A DNA stretch of 64,000 bases, from assembly GCF_000208745.1 (NCBI RefSeq), contig NC_030857.1:17256820-17320819 (forward strand). The letters run 5' to 3'. The notes under the pieces were generated by a model, which was not told where the DNA came from, ran no database searches, and saw only the letters and a list, made by a program, of their open reading frames with translations. The translations under genes were made by a program, and so were the position numbers. This document shows, piece by piece, positions 46,649-59,190 of this stretch (within the stretch, counting starts at the first letter, position 1; every line of letters begins with the position of its first letter). The DNA comes from Theobroma cacao (lineage: Eukaryota > Streptophyta > Magnoliopsida > Malvales > Malvaceae).

Positions 46649-47462
46649 GATTTAGCTGCTTTTTAAATTTCCAAAATTCAAATTGCCAACCATTTAAATG
46701 CAGCTGCTTTTATGAAGATTTCATTGAAAGCAAAATGATTGAAACTTTGAACCATCTAAAGAGTTTTGTTGGAATTTTAAGAATTTGTCACCACTAGAGA
46801 TCCAATCATAGTGGGACTAGACATAAGTCTAATCTTTTTAGGTTGATTGGGTTTTATATTTTCATTTAGTTGTAACTTTAAATAAGCTAAAGCTATGGTT
46901 CACTACCTTGCTTATTGAGCTTTTATTGATAAATAAAAGTTTCATATTTTTTTAAAAAAAATCTATTAATTATAAGATGTTACTTGACTAAAATAAAAAT
47001 ATAAAGATTTCATCAAATGTATAAAAAATAAAAATTTATTTTAATTTTTTAAATATAAATCTATTTAGTTTAAGTTCAAACTATTTAGAATTAGAATTTT
47101 TTTTGTCATGTTGTGCACTTTCATTGTATCCAACTTGGTTTTTCTCCTTTAATTTCCACCAAATTAAGTGCAGTCGGTGACCCCTCAAAACGCGAATCTG
47201 TATGTCTAAACGTGCAATAGGGTTGATGAAGAAATTACTTGGACAATAATTTTGAGAATTTGGATACAACTAAAAAGTTTGGTTGGTAAAGGATATTTAT
47301 GCATTTTCGTTTTTACTCTTGAAAAAGTTTACCTGTTTATGCGCTGCTTTCTCCTGTCAAAATAAATACATGGTTCTTGTGGAGAGAATGGAGTAGACGA
47401 AATCCTGTGGGTTGAAAATTTTTTTGCCAAAACTCTCTTCAAGTCGTTTGGTTGAGGTGGCC
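46649..47462 (+). promoter_or_regulatory. Upstream region of CYP93B copy 2
   Basis: It matches the copy 1 upstream region, including the TATA-like AAATAAATACATGG near 47360. At 47281-47287 it reads GGTTGGT, i.e. ACCAACC on the minus strand, an AC-II type MYB-binding word common in phenylpropanoid promoters; copy 1 has a TACGTA-containing stretch there. No experimental support. Confidence 0.5.
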
Positions 47463-49224
47463 ATGATGCTTGCACTCCTGTCGTATGCCATCCTCTCCAT
47501 TGCTTCATTTCTTATTGTGAGAACAATAATCTACAACAAGAGCCGTCCCAACCTTCCCCCAGGCCCAAATGCCTTACCTATCATCGGCCACCTCCACCAC
47601 CTTGGCCCCTTCCTTCATCAAACTTTCCACAAGCTCTCGTCCCGCTATGGTCCCTTAATTTATCTCCGACTTGGCTCTGTTGGGTGCGTCGTGGCTTCTA
47701 ACCCAGAGCTTGCAAAAGAGTTTCTCAAAACTTACGAGCTGACATTCGCTAACCCAAGCAAACCGCTGCCATTACCCACCTTACATACAACTCTTCCTTT
47801 GCCTTTGCCCCCTACGGACCTTACTGGAAATTCATAAAAAAGTTAAGCACCTACGAGCTCCTAGGTAACCGAACTCTTAGCCAGTTTCTTCCCGTTCGGA
47901 CCAAGGAATTGCACCACTTCATGGAGTTTCTTCTTAACAAGTCTAAAGCAGGCAAGAGCGTGAATGTAATTCAAGAGCTGTTGAAACTAACCAACAGCAT
48001 AATATCACAAATGATGCTGAGCATGAGGTGCTCGGGGAGTGGAAACTCCGCCGATGGGGTTCGAACTCTAGTGCGGGAGGTGACTGAGATCTTCGGAGAG
48101 TTCAACATCTCAGATATTATATGGTTTTGCAAAAACTGGGATCTGCAGGGATTCCGAAAGAGATTTGAGGACATACATAGAAGGTATGACGCTTTGTTGG
48201 AGAGGATCATAAGAGATCGCGAGGAAGTAAGAAAGAGCAAGAAGAAGGGGAGAAATGAGTGTGACCAAGGAGAAAACGTTGATGAGCTCAAGGATTTTCT
48301 GGACATGATGCGTGATGTATTGGAAAATGATAACTCGGAGATGCAATTAACCAGAAATCACATTAAGGCCTTAATTTTGGTTAGTATCTCTAATACTCAA
48401 TTGCCACTAGGTTTAACTATTTTGACGATGATTACTAAATCTTATTAATAACTTTTCCAACAATGTTTGTATCACATTTGACTATAGCTAATATTTTATT
48501 GTGTAAAGAACATCTTTCTCTTCATTAATTCGTCTATAGTTGATAATTACTGTACTTGCGACTTGTCCAGGATTTCTTGACAGCCGCCACAGATACAACA
48601 GCAATTGCACTTGAATGGGCACTGGCAGAGCTCATTAATCACCCGGAAGTGCTAAAAATAGCTCAGGAAGAGATTGATCAAGTTGTGGGGAAAAGCAGGT
48701 TGGTAGAAGAATCTGACTGTCCTCGTCTCCAATACATCCACGCCATCATTAAAGAAACTTTCCGGCTTCACCCACCGATCCCCATGATCAGCAGAAAATC
48801 AGTTCAATCATGCCAAATTAAGGGATACACCATCCCTGCTGACTGTTTGGTGTTCGTAAACATTTAGGCCATAGGAAGGGATCCCAAGGTCTGGGCAGAT
48901 CCATTGGAGTTTCAGCCTGAGAGGTTCTTGATATCCGATGAGGTAGATAATAATTCAGGGCCTATAGATGTTAGAGGCCTCCATTATCAGCTGTTGCCTT
49001 TCGGTACAGGGAGGAGGGGCTGTCCTGGTGCTTCTTTAGCAATGCAGGAGCTGCCCACCACTCTGGCAGCCATGATTCAGTGCTTTGACTGGAAGCCTGC
49101 GGCTACTTCCAAGACTGGAGATGGTGTTGACATGTCTGAACGGCCTGGACTTACGGCTCCCAGGGCAAAGGATCTAGAGTGTTTTCCAGTTGCACGCTTC
49201 ACCCCCACTCTCTTTGCAACTTAA
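47463..49224 (+). pseudogene. CYP93B / flavone synthase II pseudogene (copy 2)
   Basis: It has the same two-exon structure as copy 1: 47463-48379 (917 nt, one less than copy 1) and 48571-49224 (654 nt, equal), with a 191-nt intron. The first 97 residues differ from copy 1 at only five positions. Two lesions follow: a G is missing between 47754 and 47755 (aaccgcaag in copy 1, aacccaag here), shifting the frame after residue 97, and TAG at 48865-48867 replaces the Trp codon of [10 protein letters not shown]. Splice sites remain canonical. The haem loop [23 protein letters not shown] and FDW are nearer the family norm than in copy 1. A sequencing error could explain one lesion but hardly both. 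A truncated protein would lack the haem ligand. Confidence 0.92.
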
Positions 49225-49745
49225 GCAGGCTACCGCCAACGTATGAATAATGAATGTGGGGAGTGGGGAGAGACCACGGTTCTCTTGATTTCCATGGTAT
49301 TAGATCTGTTTCTTTAGCGTGGTTAATTGTTAAGTATGATGTGAATGTGATGGCATGCATATTGGTAGAAATATATGAAATATATTGCAAATTTGCTTGC
49401 CAATAACGAAATAAAAAATGTGTCAACAGTACTGTATATGAGTTTCTCTGTTTAGTTGTTATTTCTGTTACTTGTTGTTTCCTAATATTTGCTTTTATTT
49501 TCTATAAAATATTTATTAAAAAGGAAAAACGAAATTGAATGTCCATTTATGACTTACAAGACATGACGAAAAACAACCGACAAACAGAATTCCAAGTATT
49601 CGTGTTAGTTTGGATTGCCAAGTTGGATTGGCAAACACGAATTTTCTGATTTCATATGTCTCTTATACCTATTTGGCTTGTCAAGAGGAATTTATTAATA
49701 GTAAGCTTTGATGTGCAAAACGAAATGGAATAACTACTGTATGAA
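49225..49745 (+). other. 3' flank of CYP93B copy 2
   Basis: It matches 20246-20404 and 22096-22447 of unit 1 without the solo LTR. The homology ends near 'ggaataactact'. No gene. Confidence 0.6.
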
Positions 49746-51220
49746 AAATATAATCGTAGATATCGCAACATACGGATTCGAGAATCTGTTCCCATTCAAT
49801 AGTTTTAATATTAGTGTTTTGACAAGATATTTATATCTAATCCTAATAAATGAAAATTATATAATAAGTCAAATACATTGAACGAGCCCTGTGATATCAA
49901 ATATCAAATGAAATTAAAAAAAAATTAAAATCCAACCATATAAATTATACAGATAATTAAGAAGTAACCTAAAAGGTAAAAACAGAATGAACTAAGATGG
50001 GCGAAATAAGTATGTCAAACTCAAAAATGAAATTTAAAATTAAATCTAAATTAATAACAAATATATACATATATTTGAACATATATTAACTGCAAATGAA
50101 CTTGACATATATAAATGACAAACTTTTTGAATACTTACGACAATTTTTTTACTAGTTTTTATTTTTCAACATTATCTCTTTTTTTTCTGCATTGGATTTC
50201 TTGTTTCTATTTTTTAATCCTTTATCTATTTTAATGATATATTATTTAATTTCTTTAAAAAATATTAATTATCAGAATATTTATCAATCTCTCGTCTTTT
50301 ATTCCTTCAATTTTCATTTTATTCTCCATATTCTCATTTTTATATCTTTTTTCCTTGTTTTTCCTTTCTCCTTACCCACCAACAAGATAGATCCAAGGTT
50401 GTCAAGAACACCAAATTTTAGACTTCTCTCTCCCTACAATGACAATAGATACATTATAATCTATTATTTTAAATCATTTGATTTCATTAAGTTAGATTAA
50501 AATAATTTATAATTGGATTCATGTAGTGTTCAATTAGAAAAAGTATTATCTATCAAGGATTTCAATATTGATATTCATTCGGATATATGGCCATTATATT
50601 AAAATTTAATGGGAATTGATTAGGTAGCTCATATTAGCTAGTGCTCTGTCCTTGTGATTCCTACTATGTCTCATCTCATCTCCTTTAGACAACATGATTT
50701 TAAACGGTGACGAAATCAAAGTGTTAATTGATGATGATTTTTAATTTTTAATTTTTTATTATATATATAATTTAAAATATATAAATATATAATTTTATAT
50801 AATTAACTTTTAATAATCTTTCGTACAAAATTCTATATCACGTGGCTTAAATAACTCCCCCCCCCCCCTCCCCTTTTCCTTTTTTTTCTTCTCTCTCTCT
50901 CTCTCTTTCACCTTTTCTTTGCTGAATTAGGAAAAAGAATAAGGGATCCTTGGAATCACCTCTTTGAAATTTAATTTTTTCATGGTACTTATATCTAAAT
51001 ATTTTATGTTCATTGGCCCTTTTTCCGAACTGGGATACTGATTTCATTTTACATTCCTATCCATAAAAGGGTTGGGTTTAGATTTCTTTTTAAAAGTTGA
51101 TGTGACTCGTAACAAGTGACACCGTGAAGTATAACACCACAAAGGGCAAGTTCTATGTTTTCGCCCTTGACCTTTTCAGATGTGATTACGGCCAGACAGC
51201 GACCACAGCCCACTGTTTTT
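49746..51220. other. AT-rich intergenic DNA with a CT microsatellite
   Basis: No supported gene; open frames at 50192-50500 are low-complexity. At 50857-50910 a C-run, mixed C/T tract and (CT)n repeat form a homopyrimidine block. 51060-51220 is less AT-rich but unassigned. Confidence 0.5.
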
Positions 51221-51372
51221 CACTTACCAGATGCGCATGACAAGTCATGACAACGGTGACTATTATGGAGTACTTGTTGAAGTCGGCAATGCACAATACA
51301 GACGCTGGGCTATCACAGGGTCGGACACGATTCTGCATCTCTACTTTATAGTACCAGTCAATTAAATTTTGT
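51221..51372 (+). other. Segment duplicated from or to 26757-26905
   Basis: Both copies share phrases such as GGAGTACTTGTTGAAGTCGG and 'catctctactttat'. Here the frame SHDNGDYYGVLVEVGNAQYR and RWAITGSDTILHLYF is open through the segment. The protein family is not recognised. Position supports inclusion in the P450 segmental duplication. Confidence 0.5.
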
Positions 51373-51947
51373 CGTAGACAATAGCTTGTAACTATGCCTG
51401 ATGCGACTCTAAATCACCAACCGACTGTGGCAGAATGAAAGGTAAGGGTGTAACAGTTTTACCATTTATCAGTAGTAACATGGGCATGCATTTAAAGAGT
51501 GTGCAGAGGTAGGACCGCCTTATCTCGTCTACTGTCTCTCTTTAACTACATTTTCATCCCACCTAGTAAGGTAAAAGAAATCTTTCTCCTTTTGTCCATC
51601 CTGTTGTAGTCCTCCCGGTTTCCTGCCCCACAAACACAAGTACAAGAGATCTTTTTTCCCATTTTAAAATAAGAATGTCAAATCATGCGATGAGTCATGT
51701 AATCTCTTAACAATAATTAATAAATATTGAATTTATTATTTTTTAAAAAATCAATAATATCAATTTAATTATTAATAATATTAAATATTTTTATCATTTA
51801 TATTAATATAGTATTTGAATATATGAACGTAATATTTTTTTTATTGATATTGTATTGAATCTGATGTGATTAATGAATAGACATTTTATTTTACATTTAA
51901 TTTGTAATAACAATAGTAATAGTAATATTTGAGAAGAATAGAATAGA
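51373..51947. other. Intergenic DNA, no feature seen
   Basis: Mixed then AT-rich sequence with no open frame of interest. ATAGA at 51943-51947 is the target duplication of the next element. Confidence 0.5.
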
Positions 51948-52852
51948 TGCTAGGATTTAACTTCATGCTCAAATATAAAAATAATTAAAAAATTAAAAAT
52001 ATAACATAATAAAAAAATAAAAATACATTTAATTAGAGAAATAATCAAAATTCTCAAGATAAATATTTGTGTTTTTATGTAATTTTTAAATTAATTACGA
52101 ACACTCATAGATTCAGGTATTACGTTCTTTGCTTTAGATATCATAATCAATAACCAATTAAATTCAAAAGGCTTATGACGAAGCAAGTAACTTGAAAAGA
52201 GAATAACGATACGAAATTTTGTAATTGAAACCTTTGCTTCTTTATTTTTAAGATTTGTCAAATCTTCAACCACCTAAGTATTTAGCCTTTAACAGTAATC
52301 CACACAGTGATTGAATAAAACCCTCTCAAATGTAGAATTTTACTTGTACTAGCAAATTTTGTTTCAAAAACAAATAGACCAAATGTTCTTGTTGAATCTT
52401 ATTTCTATAGACACTTGAGTGAAATATCAAATAGATTTCTCATAGCAAGTCATGTTCAGTGAGCTTGTTCCTTAACAAGCACTCACATGTTATCCTCAAG
52501 TATCCCATATACTTCAATTTATAATATCGATTGTTTACTTCTAAAGTAAGGAGGCTTAACATATACTAGTCTTTGAGTATTATCAATGCCTTGTATTGAT
52601 AATACAATGACCAAAAACAATTTTAGGAACATGGCTTTGATGCGTAGTGATCTTATAATTGTAACAATTTACAATTTTCTTGCAAGGCCTTTATGTTTCA
52701 TGAGCTTCATCTAATTAGTACTTAATAACTTCTTATTATTGCACTAACTTGAGGAAAAACCTCTATCGCATATAGTTATACGATTAAGTATGCATTAAAT
52801 GATAATATATATTCCTTGACTAATTCAATTGGCTCAAGAGCGTATACCAACA
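51948..52852. mobile_element. Solo LTR, shorter relative of 20405-22095
   Basis: TGCTAGGATTTAACTTCATG to GAGCGTATACCAACA, flanked by ATAGA at 51943-51947 and 52853-52857. It aligns with both ends of the 1.69-kb LTR but lacks the middle (the equivalent of about 20812-21648), joining 'gaatcttattt' directly to 'cacttgagtgaaatat'. No coding sequence. Confidence 0.88.
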
Positions 52853-52857
52853 ATAGA

Positions 52858-53463
52858 TTCAATGATAAGGTGAAGATTTGAGAGAAGACAAAGGCTTTTT
52901 TTTGCATCTTATATAAGTTTCTCATCTTTGAAGTTTTAATTATTACCAAAAGCCAGTATTATTCAATGTGTAAATTGAAAAAAATGTTATGTTAGCAAAA
53001 TATAATAGTGCCACATTAGCATCATATCATCAAAAAAAATCTATGTTTGTGTTTGATTAACGTCATGTCAAGATAATGATTGAATCACTCTTAAATACCT
53101 TGTCATCATATTCAATGCAACTTCAACAAGAATATGTCATATATGTACAATCATATACCATACCAACATAGATAAAGGAAAAAGTTTAACACTATTAATG
53201 ATTGGGCTGACATTTGTCAAATTTGAAAAATATATGAACTAAATTTTGATAAATTATTGTAAAAAGATTATAAAATTTATCACGCTAACAAATAACAAAG
53301 TACAAAGACTAATTGTATAATTTGATCAAAATAAAATTATCTTACCCACAATTTAGACTTTACAAATGGGTTTATATGACTATTGTATGTCCATTAAATC
53401 ATAACTGAAAAATTAATAAATTAAGTATGAGTATTCAATAAACACATATCTATTATATAAATC
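52858..53463. other. AT-rich DNA, no feature seen
   Basis: No gene or clear repeat found between the solo LTR and the next copia LTR. Confidence 0.5.
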
Positions 53464-53712
53464 TGTAGGAATTGAGGAACATGACCAAGTTAGTAGCAAA
53501 CTCTAAGTCAACAACAAAAGTTAACTTTACATCAGTAACAACCTCTACAGATTCTCTCGAGATTACCCAATCAACTCAAGTCATTAAATCAATTGATTCT
53601 ATTTTATTGAAATTGTAACAATAGTTTGAATTTGTATTTTGGATAACTTGTACTTGTGTATATATACAAACTTAATGTAAATCAATGAATTAAGGCTAAT
53701 TTGATATCAACA
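53464..53712 (+). repeat. copia 5' LTR (short)
   Basis: TG...CA ends, with a TATA-like TGTATATATACAAAC at about 53658. It is placed by the downstream primer site TAGTATCAAAGC at 53728-53739, two changes from the consensus TGGTATCAGAGC. Confidence 0.7.
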
Positions 53713-53756
53713 GTTGTCAATATTATATAGTATCAAAGCATTCTATTTAGCTAGCT

Positions 53757-54712
53757 TTGAGCCATTTTTTTTTCTCCATGGTTGCCACTAATTCTTCCTT
53801 AACCATTTTAGCCAATAATCAAACCACAACTCCTACTCCTATCTCTATTATTGCAGTAGCTCAGTTGCCATTACAATTAACTTCAGTTAATTTTTCCTTA
53901 TGGCAAATCCAATTTAAATCACTTTTTGTAGGCCATGATCTCTTTGGCTATCTCACTGCCAAAACAACTTGTCCCCTAGTAATGATTTCTATTGGAGAAA
54001 CACAAATCCAAAATCCAAAATATATTTCCTGGTGTCGTTAAGATTAATTTATCCTTCATGCGATTGTTGCTTCTATCTCAGAATCAATTCTTCCTTTCAT
54101 TGCAATAGCCAAAAAATCCCAAGAAGCATGGGAAAAACTCACCAAACTATTTGCCAATAAGACTTGTACCAAAGTAATGTCTCTAAGGAAAAAGTTAACA
54201 CTTTCCACACAAGAAAGTAAGACCATTACAGATTACCTACAGTTTATAAAGACCACAGCCGATGAACTAGTCACAACTTGAGCCCCAGCAGCTGAAGAAC
54301 ATTTGATCATATTCATTTGGAACGCACTTGGATTGAAATTCAAGGAATTATCTATTGCCATTTGAACCAAGGAGTCTTCTATTTCATTTGAAGAACTCCA
54401 TGACAAGCTTACAAACTATGAAGCAGCTATCAAACAAGAAAAGTCTTATTCTGTCTTTATTGTCATAGCAAATTATGCTACATCCACCAAAAAATATAGA
54501 GGTAATTATCCAAACAAAGCAAGTAACTTTAGAAGCAATTTTTCCTTTCCAAACAATCCTAACAATTTCAACTATTCCAAGAAAAAGTTTGTTCCTACTC
54601 ATGCTTTTAATTACTCCAAATTAGTTTTGCCAACTTTGTGAAAAACCAAGACATTCTACCAAGACTTGTTAGTCCAACAAAATAACTACCAAAGAACCTA
54701 TTGCTTATTTTG
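53757..54712 (+). pseudogene. copia gag relic
   Basis: It starts at the ATG at 53778 (MVATNSSLTILANNQTTTPT) and carries a gag of the UBN2_3 type (LTSVNFSLWQIQFKSLFVGH, about 53880), then SQEAWEKLTKLFANKTCTKV after a frame change. The C-terminal part is Asn/Ser-rich (RGNYPNKASNFRSNFSFPNN). No intact zinc knuckle survives. Confidence 0.75.
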
Positions 54713-56258
54713 TGCATTCCTCTCAATCACATGATGGAAAAAATTTGGTCGTTGACTCAAGAGCCTTTCATCATGTCACCTCTAACTTAAATAATATTTC
54801 ATTATACTGTGAGTATGGTGGTCCAGATGAAATCACAGTTGGCGATGGTACAAGTTTGAACATTAAACACATATGTTCAATTGTTATTCCAAACACCAAT
54901 AAACCTCCTCAATTATCTAATGTTTTACATGTGCCTAACATGAAAAGAAACCTCATCTTAGTCACTCAATTTTGCAAAACTAACTATGTTTCAATTGAAT
55001 TTTTTCCTTTCATTTTTAGTGAAGGATATAACCATGGGGCACTTTTAATGAAAAACCTTAGTAAAAATGATTTGTACGAGCTTTCAAGACACCCGCCACC
55101 TTTTCCAAGCAATGCAACAGCCTTAATCACTTCTAGAATCTCATTTGTTGTTTGGCGTAATCGACTTGGCCACCCATCCTCTCAAATTCTTCACTTTATA
55201 CTAAAATTATTTGGTTTATGTTTTGATGCCTTACATAAATTGTTACATTATGACTCATGTTCATGTAATAAAAGTCACAAATTACCATTTTATAATCCTA
55301 TTCTTTCTAGTTTCAAACCTTTAGAGCTCATTTATACTGGTGTTTGAGGGCTATCTCCTATTACATCCATAGATAGTTTTCACTACTATGTTATCTATGT
55401 TGATCACTACACTAAATATATTTGGTTTTTCCCTCTAAAAAAAATTCAAATGTTTATGTCTTGTTTCCTTCATTTAAAACACTTATAGAAAATTTTTTTG
55501 GCACTTTAATCATCACCATATATTCTGACAATGGTGGAGAATATGAAAAATTAACCTCTTACCTTGGATCTCATGGCATTTCTCATCTTACCACTCCACC
55601 TCACACATTAGAGCATAAGGGAACTATAAAGAGAAGACATAGGCACATTATTGAAACTGGCTTGACATTATTACATTAAATTTCAATGCCAATGTTTTTT
55701 TAGACTCATGCTTTCGAAATTGTTGTTTATTGATAAATAGACTTTCCACACCAATTCTACAAAACAAATCTCCTTTTGAAAGTTTGTTTAATGCTCAACC
55801 AAATTATACCAGGCTTAGAGTTTTCGGTTGTGTTTGTTACCTTTGGATTAAACCATACAATAACTATAAACTCTTACAAAAATTCAAACGATGTGTCTTT
55901 TTGGGTAACTCCAACACACAAAGTGCTTACAAGTGCTATGATTTAGAAACTATTAAAATTTTTATTTCTCGGCATGTTCAATTTCAAGAATCAATTTTTT
56001 TTTTCTTCAATCCATCAAAATAATATTTTTGGTCCTTCTTTACAAAAATGTACTTCACCTTCTTCTCCTAGTATATTTCAACCACTTGAATTTCATGGCT
56101 CAATACTTAAAAACTTGGAAAATGTGACAAATGTTTATTCAACTCAACAATTTGATGCTCAAACTACTAATCCAACCTCTGTTGTCTTATATTCTTCTTC
56201 AGGAAATGATCTTGGAATGAATTCTGCTCGAGACGTGGTTCACCTTTCTGATGCATAA
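54712..56258 (+). pseudogene. copia protease and integrase relic
   Basis: The protease begins near 54741 with LVVDSRAFHHVTSNL: the active-site D-S-G has become D-S-R, which should abolish activity. GAG-pre-integrase follows (VVWRNRLGHPSSQILHFILK). The integrase core is split: 'YYVIYVDHYTKYIWFFPL' in one frame and IIT-IYSDNGGEYEKLTSYL in the next, then TTPPHTLEHKGTIKRRHRHI, where the usual Q-N-G..ER is altered. 55730-56023 is the integrase C-terminal part (NYTRLRVFGCVCYLWIKPYN). Confidence 0.8.
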
Positions 56259-56499
56259 CCACCTCAACTTGTGGTAAGAACACATCCAATGACTACTCAA
56301 TCCCAGAACAATATTTTTAAGCCTAAGAAAGCCTTCCACACCATTGACACCCCTTATCTCTTCCACATAAACCTACTTATATTAGTCAAGCTGTAACTGA
56401 TCCTAATTGGAGGAATGCTTGACAAAAGAGTACAATGCTCTAGTCAAAAACCATACAAGGAGCTTGTTCCATCCAACTCCAAGCAGAATATAGTTGGTT

Positions 56500-56775
56500 G
56501 CAAATGAATTTTTTGGATCAAAAGAAAATCAAATGGCATCATTGAAAATATAAAGTCAGGTTAGTTGCCAAAGGATTTCATCAACGAGCAGAGATTGATT
56601 ATATGGATATTTTTTGTCTTGTCATAAAACCAACAACAAGAAGAATAATGTTATGCATTGTGTTAGCTCATGGCTGGCTTATTCAACAATTAGATGTTCA
56701 TAATGCCTTTCTTCAACGCACATTGACTGATAAAGTTTCTATGACACAACTTGCAAGCTTTATTGACAAGGATAA
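56500..56775 (+). pseudogene. copia RT fragment
   Basis: It carries the first RT blocks only: 'YKVRLVAKGFHQRAEIDYMD' and IQQLDVHNAFLQRTLTDKVS, then MTQLASFIDKD, where the sequence is cut by the LTR at 56776. The YVDD palm motif is missing. Confidence 0.8.
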
Positions 56776-58440
56776 TGTTATTAAAAAAAAGCTTGTAACA
56801 CCACAATCAATAAGGGGTGAATTGGTTTTCAACTACAAACCTTAACTTTTTTAAAAAAGCTAAGCACTAAACTAGAAAAACAATTGATATAAGTGCAAAG
56901 GAAGATAAGTAAAGCAAGTAAAGTTGAAAAAGAAGAGAGAAAAAAACTTAGCCATAATTTCTATAAAGGTTCAGCCTCACAATGCCTACATCCTCTTCCT
57001 TGATATAATAACGAGTTTGAATCCACTAACCGTTGCTTTCTCAACTAGGTTCAAGCATAACCATTATAGCCAAGCGCTTTTTGAGGATCAAGCACAACCT
57101 ATTAACTAGTCACTACCTTTTCAAGGTTAAAGCACAACCTATCTACCTTTTCCAATGAAAGTATAACTAAGCTTACTTTTTCAAGGCTTAAGTATAACTT
57201 ATGTACTTTTTCAAGGAGGTATAACCTATCAAAAGTGGATTACAAGGATATAGTGCCTCTAGATATGTTAATCAATAGATTTGGAGTACAAAAGAATGAA
57301 ATAGATCAAGGAATATAAGCTCAAAAGATGATGCTCTATTTTGAGAGGATTTTGAAGAGTGAGAAAGGTATAAACTTGAGAATGGAAGTTTTTCTCTGTT
57401 CTTTGAAATGAAGATCTTTTCTCTTTTCTTTCTTTGTTCTCTCATCTTTTTTTGTAATGAAGTTCTTAGAGATATTTATAGCCTCTCTCAAAATCTACCC
57501 ATTAGAAAGAAAAAGAATTTAAAATTTCAACAATTGAGGCCACTTAAGTTTGATCTTTCAGCCTTTAGGAATTGATCATTGCCTATCTGAGAAGTCAATT
57601 TTTTTGTACCTTGAGACATTCTGTTTCTAAGGAATCAATCTTTCCATTCTTCACAAGTTGATTCTTCCTGCTTTAATTTTAAACCCGATGCTCTCTATTT
57701 TCCATGAATTGATCATTACTCCATTAAAGATTCGATTCTTCTTATCCTAATTCAAGTTTGGGATATTCTGTTTTGATGGAATCGATCATTCCTTTTCTAA
57801 GAGGTTAATTCTTCTTGTTCTTTGAGTGCCACTTTGAAATTTCAAATTTTGGTTTTTGAGCTCAAAATTTGTCTTGTTCATCCCCTTTAGCTTTTTCAAC
57901 AAGTTTCTTAGCTTTTTTCATTTTAGCTCAAGGAATCGATCATTAGAAGCTTGAGAAGTTGATTCTTTTTGTTTAGCACCTCTTCCTTATGCTTCTGTTT
58001 CCAAGGAATTGATGGTTCCTTCTTTGACAATTCTGTTCCTTCCTATTATAGAAAAGAAATATTGCCTTCTATTTTACAGGAATCGAGACTTCACTTTCAA
58101 AAGTCGATTCTCCTTTTCTAGAACTTGTTTTTAAAGCACTCAAGGAATTTCATTTTTCTCAAGTAACTTTAAAACATTTAGGGGATTGTTTTTCCCTATC
58201 AAAATCAGTTTTTTTCAGTTCCAAGACATATTTAAATCACTAAATTTTGTCATTTCAAAACTATAGTCAATTTTAAAGCTAATAATTTCTCCATTTTTGA
58301 TATGTCAAAATTAAGAGTTAAATTTGTAAGAAACTCCTCGTGAATTTATGCTTACCTTTTCAAAATATTTGAAAATTTTTTCTAAAAGCATTATCCAGCA
58401 AAATAACAAGAAAGCATGGAAATTTTACTAATATTTCTCC
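56776..58440 (-). repeat. copia LTR with degenerate internal repeats
   Basis: The plus strand starts TGTTATTAAAAAAAAGC and shares 'aaggggtgaattg' near its start with the LTR at 7167-8748. Between 57550 and 58110 a degenerate pair of words, GGAATCGATCATT and AGTTGATTCTT, recurs about seven times. The outer end near 58440 is fixed only by the polypurine tract. Confidence 0.7.
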
Positions 58441-58589
58441 CCTTTTTTGGTATATCAAAAAGAGTTTAAGAACAGAGGATACAATTTCAGAGCTCAAGAA
58501 ACATAAGATCAATATTAGCTCAAAATCAAAATCAAAACTAAAGCAAATTAAAGCAAGAAATTAGCTAAGAAGGTAACTAAGGCATATTT

Positions 58590-59190
58590 ATCAATCTTAA
58601 TTCTGCCCTGATTTTGACAAATTATCATTTCTTAATGGCTTAGTGATTATGTTAGCCAATTGATCATGTTAGTTTACATATTGAAGGGCAATGTCTTTTT
58701 TTTAAACATAATCTCTAATGAAATTGTGTTTGATCTCTATTTGCTTAGTTTTGGAGTGAAGTATTGGGTTTTTTATGAAGTTTATTGCTCTCGTGTTATC
58801 ACATTTTATAGAAACCCTTTTGAATGTTACTCCATAATTTTCTAATTATTGCTTCATCCATAAAATTTGTGTACAGTATTTGCCAGTAGCAACATATTCA
58901 GCTTCAATCATGGACTGACTTACACTATTCTAGTTTTTGGAAAACCATGAGATCAGCATGCTTCCGAAGAATTGACAGGTTTCTTGAAGTGCTTTTCCTA
59001 TCTATCTTACATCCTCCAAAATCAGCATCTAAGTATGAGTAGAGGTCGAGAGCTGAGGTTTTAAAATACTATAGACCTACATTAGGTGTGTCTTTCAAAT
59101 ATTTGAAAATTTTTTTAACTGCACTTAAGTGAGATTCTTTTGGACATGACTGAAGCCTAGCACAAAGCCTTATACTAAAGTTGATGTCTA
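58590..59190 (-). pseudogene. copia RNase H relic
   Basis: The minus strand reads SCPKESHLSAVKKIFKYLKD at about 59150, then 'TPNVGL', 'LDLYSYLDADFGGCKIDRKS' with the conserved Asp of 'DADwAG', and, with stops, 'SVHD.S.ICC' and 'ILYTNFMDEAII'. It is typical of the end of a copia polyprotein and is interrupted by several stops. Confidence 0.8.

Larger units (their letters stand above)
53464..56775 (+). mobile_element. Ty1/copia relic, 5' LTR to RT, plus strand
   Basis: The 5' LTR (53464-53712, 249 bp, TGTAGGAATTG to GATATCAACA) is followed by a primer-binding site (53728-53739) and gag-protease-integrase-RT in plus-strand order. RT is cut at about 56775 by a minus-strand copia LTR. The 3' half and 3' LTR are not in the window. 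Frame breaks occur in every domain. Confidence 0.85.

Noticed and set aside
50192..50500. 102-codon hydrophobic frame
   Set aside because: Phe/Ile/Leu/Ser low-complexity text from AT-rich DNA; no gene signals.
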